Of a stretch of DNA of 55,001 nucleotides, positions 49,937-55,001 are shown one piece after another. The DNA comes from Phycisphaerales bacterium UBA2218 (GTDB lineage Bacteria > Planctomycetota > Phycisphaerae > Sedimentisphaerales > Anaerobacaceae): assembly GCA_002327785.1 (NCBI GenBank), contig DCUI01000295.1, positions 284 through 55,284 on the forward strand. The letters are read 5' to 3'. A program made the translations under genes and the position numbers. Numbering within the stretch: the first letter of the stretch is position 1; every line of letters starts with the position of its first letter. The notes beneath the pieces are model-generated. The model searched no databases. It had not been told where the DNA came from and was given only the letters and a program-made list of their open reading frames with translations.

Positions 49937-51217
49937 TCACAGCCGCCAGGGCTCCCGTAACGCTTCGGAGCGAAGGCGATTGGCCTGCTCGTCGCCGATG
50001 AATTCGTTCTTCACGGGATCGTATTGAACCTTGCGCCCCAGGAACAGCGCGATGTTGGCCGCATGGCAGGCGATGTGCGAATAACAGGCCACGTCGGCGC
50101 TGGCCCGTGTCTGGGCCCGCGTCTTGACGCAATCCAGGAAGTCGCGCACGTGAAAATCCGCGGGGTAGCCGGCGATCTTGGCCCCCTTTCCGACCAGCAG
50201 GGACTCGGAGCTCGCGACGATCTCGGCGTCGTCGCCGGTCTCCACCCAGCCTTTCTCACCTTCGAACCGCACGGGACACGAGCCCAGGGGGAGCCAGCCA
50301 TCGTTCCGCATCACGAGCTGGACGCCGTTGGCGTAGCGGGCATGCAGCCGGTCGCCGACCGGTTCATATTCGACCGGAGCCGTATTGTCGGCGTCATTCG
50401 CCCATTGGCACAGGTCCACGCAGTGCGAGCCCCATTCCAGGCACCCGCCGCCGACCATTCCGCCGCCTTTCTCGAAGTTAAAGCCGTCGAGGAGCTTGCG
50501 GTTAAAAGGCCGCCAGGCCGCCGGTCCAAGGTACGTATCCCAATCCACGTCCTCTTTGGCGGGTTCCGGGTCGGGGGGCAACCAGCCGCTCATCGAGGTC
50601 CCCAGACCGCACGGATGGGCGTGGAGCGTCTGGAGCTTGCCGAGCTTGCCGTCGCGGGCCAGATCGACCGCGAACATGAAGTTGGGCAAACTGCGACGCT
50701 GCGTGCCCGCCTGGAACACTCGCCCGGTCCGACGGAACGTTTCAGCCAGCGCCAGGCTCTGCGAAATGTTCTTCGTGGAGGGCTTCTCGCAGTACACGTC
50801 TTTGCCGGCGTTGGCCGCCAGTATCGACGCGGTCGCATGCCAGTTCGGTCCCGTTGCGATCAACACCGCGTCGATGTCGTCACGGGCCAGCAGCTCCCGC
50901 ATGTCGATGTACGTGACGCAGTCGTGGTTGCCGTACCGGGCATCGACCATCTCCTTGACCGCCTTGCGGCGATTGGCCTTCACATCGCAGATGGCGACGC
51001 ACTGCACGTCCGGCTCGTGCAGGAAGCAGCCCAGCACGTATCCGCCTCGCCCGCCGATTCCAATGCCGCCCAGCCGGATTCGCTCGCTCGGGGGCACGGC
51101 CCCACTGCCGCCCAGAGCCGTGCTGGGAATGATGTGCGGCATAACAAACAACGCGCCGGCTTGGGCCGTGGTCTTCAAAAAGCCACGCCGGCTCAGATGG
51201 GTTTCTTTCTTACGCAT
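49937..51217 (-). CDS. Exported Gfo/Idh/MocA-family oxidoreductase
   Basis: A 426-residue NAD(P)-dependent oxidoreductase with a twin-arginine leader (SRRGFLKTTAQAGALFV). Rossmann motif LGGIGIGGRGG near 55; catalytic EKP motif present (VYCEKPSTKN), then GTQRRSLPNFMFAVDLAR. The C-terminal domain has GGGMVGGGCLEWGSHCVDLCQWA, a His/Cys-rich substrate-site region seen in family members. ATG at 51217 with AAGGAG five bases upstream. It belongs to the minus-strand group from DUF4832 to the GH109-like gene. Substrate unknown, likely a sugar. Confidence 0.87.
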   Translation of the reverse strand: MRKKETHLSRRGFLKTTAQAGALFVMPHIIPSTALGGSGAVPPSERIRLGGIGIGGRGGYVLGCFLHEPDVQCVAICDVKANRRKAVKEMVDARYGNHDCVTYIDMRELLARDDIDAVLIATGPNWHATASILAANAGKDVYCEKPSTKNISQSLALAETFRRTGRVFQAGTQRRSLPNFMFAVDLARDGKLGKLQTLHAHPCGLGTSMSGWLPPDPEPAKEDVDWDTYLGPAAWRPFNRKLLDGFNFEKGGGMVGGGCLEWGSHCVDLCQWANDADNTAPVEYEPVGDRLHARYANGVQLVMRNDGWLPLGSCPVRFEGEKGWVETGDDAEIVASSESLLVGKGAKIAGYPADFHVRDFLDCVKTRAQTRASADVACYSHIACHAANIALFLGRKVQYDPVKNEFIGDEQANRLRSEALREPWRL

Positions 51218-51347
51218 GCTGACTCCTTCATTTTGCTTTGTGCTTCTTGATCTTTGACTTGCCAACAAGCTTACCCACGGATCGTCCCTGTGTCCACCCT
51301 GGTTTCCCTGAAGAATATAGGCCCAATCCGCCTCTTTCCAATCCGGA

Positions 51348-52760
51348 TCAGCGCACAACCTCCGTTTTGCCAAGAACGTACCAGCCATCCACAGTCGGCA
51401 GATCCGTGCCCAGTCGAACGTAAGGGATATCGTCATTGCTCTTGCGAGTCAGCGTCAGAGCGAGGCGATATTCGCCGGCCGGAACGCCTCGGAACTCTAA
51501 GCGGGCCTTCTCAACGACAGGTTCGCCGGGCATCCACTTGTGCGGGCGGCATTCTTGCGGCCATACGGTCGTCATGCGCTTGCCACGGCTGTCCAATAAC
51601 GCGACGGCGACCGCACACGGAATATAGATGGGCGCAACGCCCTGGTTGGTCCAAGCCAGTTCCAGATCGAGGCCGCCCCGCTCGGTCCGGCGGGGATACG
51701 AAACGCGCTGCAGGTGAAAGTGGTAGCCGATACGGTTGGTGAGCCGCTCAATGAGTTGGCGGTTCTCGCGAAGCATTCGCAGCCCCGACTCGCCGCCGCG
51801 ACCGAGGTCCACCCATGTGGGCTTGCCGTTCTCGATGCACTCTTCGAGGGTGAAACCCATGCCGTTCTCATCCTTCTTCCCATCCCACCAGCCTCGCCTC
51901 TTTACGCCGTCGTAGTTGTCGAACAACTCGAACACACCCGGCGCGATACCGAAACCGATCGCTGTTTCGCTCCCATCGCTGTTGCCGCAGATGCCGTCGC
52001 GGCGTGGTGCAATATGTCTGTCCAGTACGGCCCAGTCGAAGACAGACTTCAGCGGGCCGAATCGGCCCAAGTGGGCGTTGCGAGAGAGGCACAGCTGTGT
52101 TTGCCTGAACACATCCAGGTGCATTTGGACGTGCTGGCGGAATTTCTCCGGCGCGATATCGGGCACACCGAACGGGTACATGTGGGCTTCGCCCCAATTA
52201 CCGTAGGAGCGGATATCGAGCACGGCGATGCGAGGGTCTCCGTCATAGCGACTCGCGAAGACGCGGAGGAAGTTGGCGAATTTGTCGAGAAAGACCGGAT
52301 CGTCGAACACCGGCGCGATCTTCCTGCCGGGCGTACCAGTCGTGGATTGGTCCGGGTCCAGCACGATCTCGATCTTCCTGGCGCCCGCGTCAAAGACCCA
52401 CTTGGGAGTGACATAGCCATCCGGATCCCGGCCGTGCGTGTTCGCGCACATGATGCCCACGTTGCAGACCTTGCCGAGCCGGCCCCAACTGTCGAGGAAG
52501 CGGTCCAGCGCATCCCAGTTGAATTGCCTCTCCTGCGGCTCAACGCTGGCCCAGTCGAGCCGCATCACACCCATGCCCAGCAGGTCGAGCACCTCCTTCG
52601 AATGCCTGTCCGGCAGGCCGCTCCCCGACCAACCTTTGCCCGGATTGGTCAGCACGCCCTCTCGCGGTCCTGGTTCAAGTGTGACAATGGGTCTTTCATC
52701 ACCCAGGGATGCGACCGTTGCGAGTAGCAGGATACAAATAAGGAATCGAACGCGATTCAT
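51348..52760 (-). CDS. Secreted DUF4832-type protein (glycosidase-like)
   Basis: A 470-residue exported protein with a signal peptide (about 1-20). The body starts with TNPGKGWSGSG and MGVMRLDWASVEPQERQFNWDALD, typical of DUF4874/DUF4832 proteins thought to have a TIM-barrel glycosidase-like fold. LDIRSYGNWGEAH supplies a Glu at a position where clan GH-A enzymes carry their acid/base. The last 110 residues are a beta-sandwich (LDLELAWTNQGVAPIY). It overlaps the small gene upstream by four bases (ATGA). Enzyme activity is not established for the family as far as I know. Confidence 0.75.
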   Translation of the reverse strand: MNRVRFLICILLLATVASLGDERPIVTLEPGPREGVLTNPGKGWSGSGLPDRHSKEVLDLLGMGVMRLDWASVEPQERQFNWDALDRFLDSWGRLGKVCNVGIMCANTHGRDPDGYVTPKWVFDAGARKIEIVLDPDQSTTGTPGRKIAPVFDDPVFLDKFANFLRVFASRYDGDPRIAVLDIRSYGNWGEAHMYPFGVPDIAPEKFRQHVQMHLDVFRQTQLCLSRNAHLGRFGPLKSVFDWAVLDRHIAPRRDGICGNSDGSETAIGFGIAPGVFELFDNYDGVKRRGWWDGKKDENGMGFTLEECIENGKPTWVDLGRGGESGLRMLRENRQLIERLTNRIGYHFHLQRVSYPRRTERGGLDLELAWTNQGVAPIYIPCAVAVALLDSRGKRMTTVWPQECRPHKWMPGEPVVEKARLEFRGVPAGEYRLALTLTRKSNDDIPYVRLGTDLPTVDGWYVLGKTEVVR

Positions 52761-53017
52761 GGCGTCTTCCTTTCGTTGCCGGATTCTGCCCTTCGACTAA
52801 GGTAGAGTACGACGGGGCCATCAAAACGGGCTGAAAATGTGTGAACGGTCCCTCCCTCCACGTCTGGGGCCGGCGTGGCGACCCCCGTATTCACGTTATG
52901 CCATTCGGCGGCAAATGCTCCGGGCGCATCCGAGAGATCGACCATCGCAGTCCACGACGTGAATAATGCAAACCACAGGAGGATGAATGCCGATGTCACC
53001 CTCGATGCTGTTCTCAT
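52757..53017 (-). pseudogene. Hydrolase remnant: signal peptide joined to a collagen-binding-like C-terminal domain
   Basis: An 86-residue frame. Residues 1-24 form a signal peptide. The rest (VDLSDAPGAFAAEWHNVNTG, then GGTVHTFSARFDGPVVLYLSRR) matches the small beta domain that ends DUF4038-type hydrolases; the 915-residue protein at 7522-10269 ends with the like (IAVEWFNPRSGDT, then RTFKTPFDGDAVLYLRS). The whole catalytic barrel is missing, with the frame intact. It overlaps the DUF4832 gene by four bases, so it still sits in an operon and may be expressed as a small secreted protein. Confidence 0.55.
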
Positions 53018-53120
53018 GATGTTTCTCCTTTGCGATACAGGCCCATCGTATCACCCCGGCTGTGATTCGCCCAGACAATATATCTTGAACGCAAGAGGTT
53101 CCAAGGGTAGCATGACAGCC

Positions 53121-53161
53121 GTGATCCGTGCCTCGTGGCCCGGGTCACGGAACACGAGTCA
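53121..53161. repeat. Dispersed palindromic repeat, copy 2 (GTGATC...GAGTCA)
   Basis: Starts GTGATCCGTGCCTCG and ends GGAACACGAGTCA; related along its length to 49876-49916. It lies just upstream of the GH127-like gene. Confidence 0.6.
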
Positions 53162-53177
53162 CTGCTTTAGCGAGCCC

Positions 53178-54626
<1,449 letters not shown>

Positions 54627-54636
54627 TGTAACAAGA

Positions 54637-55001
54637 ATGGTGCGTGGCACGCACCCTATGGAGGACCTTGCTTTGCTTACAACCCTGTTCATCGCATCGG
54701 CAGCGTGGGCGCTGACCGCCCAGGGATTGCCGACCGTTCGTGTTACGTCGGACAACGTCAGAATCGACCAGTCCTGCGTGGTTGTCATCCCCTCGGATAC
54801 GATCATCGAGGATTCCGACGGCACCGGCGTCATTCAGATCGCCGCATCGGATATCGTGGTTGAGTTCGCCTCCGGCTCGTGCCTGCGGGGCTCGCCGCGG
54901 GACCAGCCGCCGGATGAGTACAAAGGCTACGGCATCCGCGTGAACGGCCAGACCAACGTGGTGATCCGCGGAGCGCACATCAGCGGCTTCTGGGGCGGCC
55001 T
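54637..55001 (+). CDS. Secreted parallel beta-helix protein, N-terminal part (runs off window)
   Basis: An open frame of 121 codons reaching the window end. After a hydrophobic export segment (LLTTLFIASAAWALTA) come short beta-helix-type rungs (VVVIPSDTIIEDSDG, IQIAASDIVVEFASG, VNGQTNVVIRGAHISGF), as in right-handed beta-helix polysaccharide lyases and hydrolases. It begins 10 bases after the GH127-like gene and could be co-transcribed. Start choice: ATG 54637 lies at the edge of a palindromic repeat, so its first residues (MVRGTHP) are repeat-encoded; ATG 54658 is the alternative. Enzymatic class cannot be told from this fragment. Confidence 0.65.
   Translation, partial: MVRGTHPMEDLALLTTLFIASAAWALTAQGLPTVRVTSDNVRIDQSCVVVIPSDTIIEDSDGTGVIQIAASDIVVEFASGSCLRGSPRDQPPDEYKGYGIRVNGQTNVVIRGAHISGFWGG
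54639..54655. repeat. Palindromic repeat GGTGCGTGGCACGCACC at a gene start
   Basis: Identical to 33618-33634, with matching bases beyond both ends. Its downstream flank also matches that of 47827-47836. Here it overlaps the likely start region of the beta-helix gene. Confidence 0.7.

Overview
The window looks like a chromosome segment of a Planctomycetota bacterium, probably of the Phycisphaerae/Sedimentisphaerales type. The reasons are its high GC content, a planctomycete-style EF-Tu effector loop, many exported Gfo/Idh/MocA proteins with twin-arginine leaders, an FGly sulfatase, a prepilin-like protein, LamG/PA14 and CotH surface proteins, exported HEAT-repeat proteins and many glycan-active enzymes. 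No rRNA gene, CRISPR array, prophage or intact insertion sequence was seen.

Layout. 1-4.8 kb (minus strand): start of tuf with tRNA-Thr(GGU) just upstream, an exported HEAT protein, a Xer recombinase and a decayed toxin-antitoxin pair. 4.8-20.7 kb: a glycan-use region with a clan GH-A-like hydrolase, a protein with two TIM-barrel-like halves, an MFS permease, an Nramp-fold transporter, a LacI regulator that has lost its C-terminus, a pseudopilin, a LamG/PA14 protein, a Gfo/Idh oxidoreductase and a lactonase. 20.8-29.7 kb: a very large CotH/lamin-tail surface protein, then STAS-rnr-ferredoxin (minus strand) divergent from a DEAD-box helicase. 29.9-33.1 kb: two radical SAM proteins with cobalamin-binding-type N-termini.

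33.1-37.8 kb (minus strand) holds the most system-like locus: tetR, kamA, an ATP-grasp ligase, and an ATP-grasp ligase fused to a GNAT acetyltransferase. They are tightly packed and have one visible promoter/operator. KamA keeps the lysine-binding residues of lysine 2,3-aminomutase at exact family spacing, so the operon probably makes beta-lysine and builds it into an acetylated, peptide-like small molecule. 38.1-45.1 kb: a sulfatase, then a four-gene operon of two WXG100-like small proteins, a coiled-coil protein and a 1,341-residue membrane FtsK/EssC-like ATPase, a minimal type VII-like system. 45.1-55 kb: a second glycan-use region with a GH109-like protein, an exported DegT aminotransferase, an exported HEAT protein, a Gfo/Idh protein, a DUF4832 protein, a hydrolase remnant, a shortened GH127-like protein and the start of a beta-helix protein.

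Two themes cut across the regions. First, short palindromic repeats recur between genes and also lie in frame inside coding sequences at inter-domain linkers, as Rickettsia palindromic elements do. Second, several genes (a ParE-like toxin, a hydrolase remnant, the GH127-like protein and the LacI regulator) seem to have lost internal or terminal segments, three of them with the reading frame kept.
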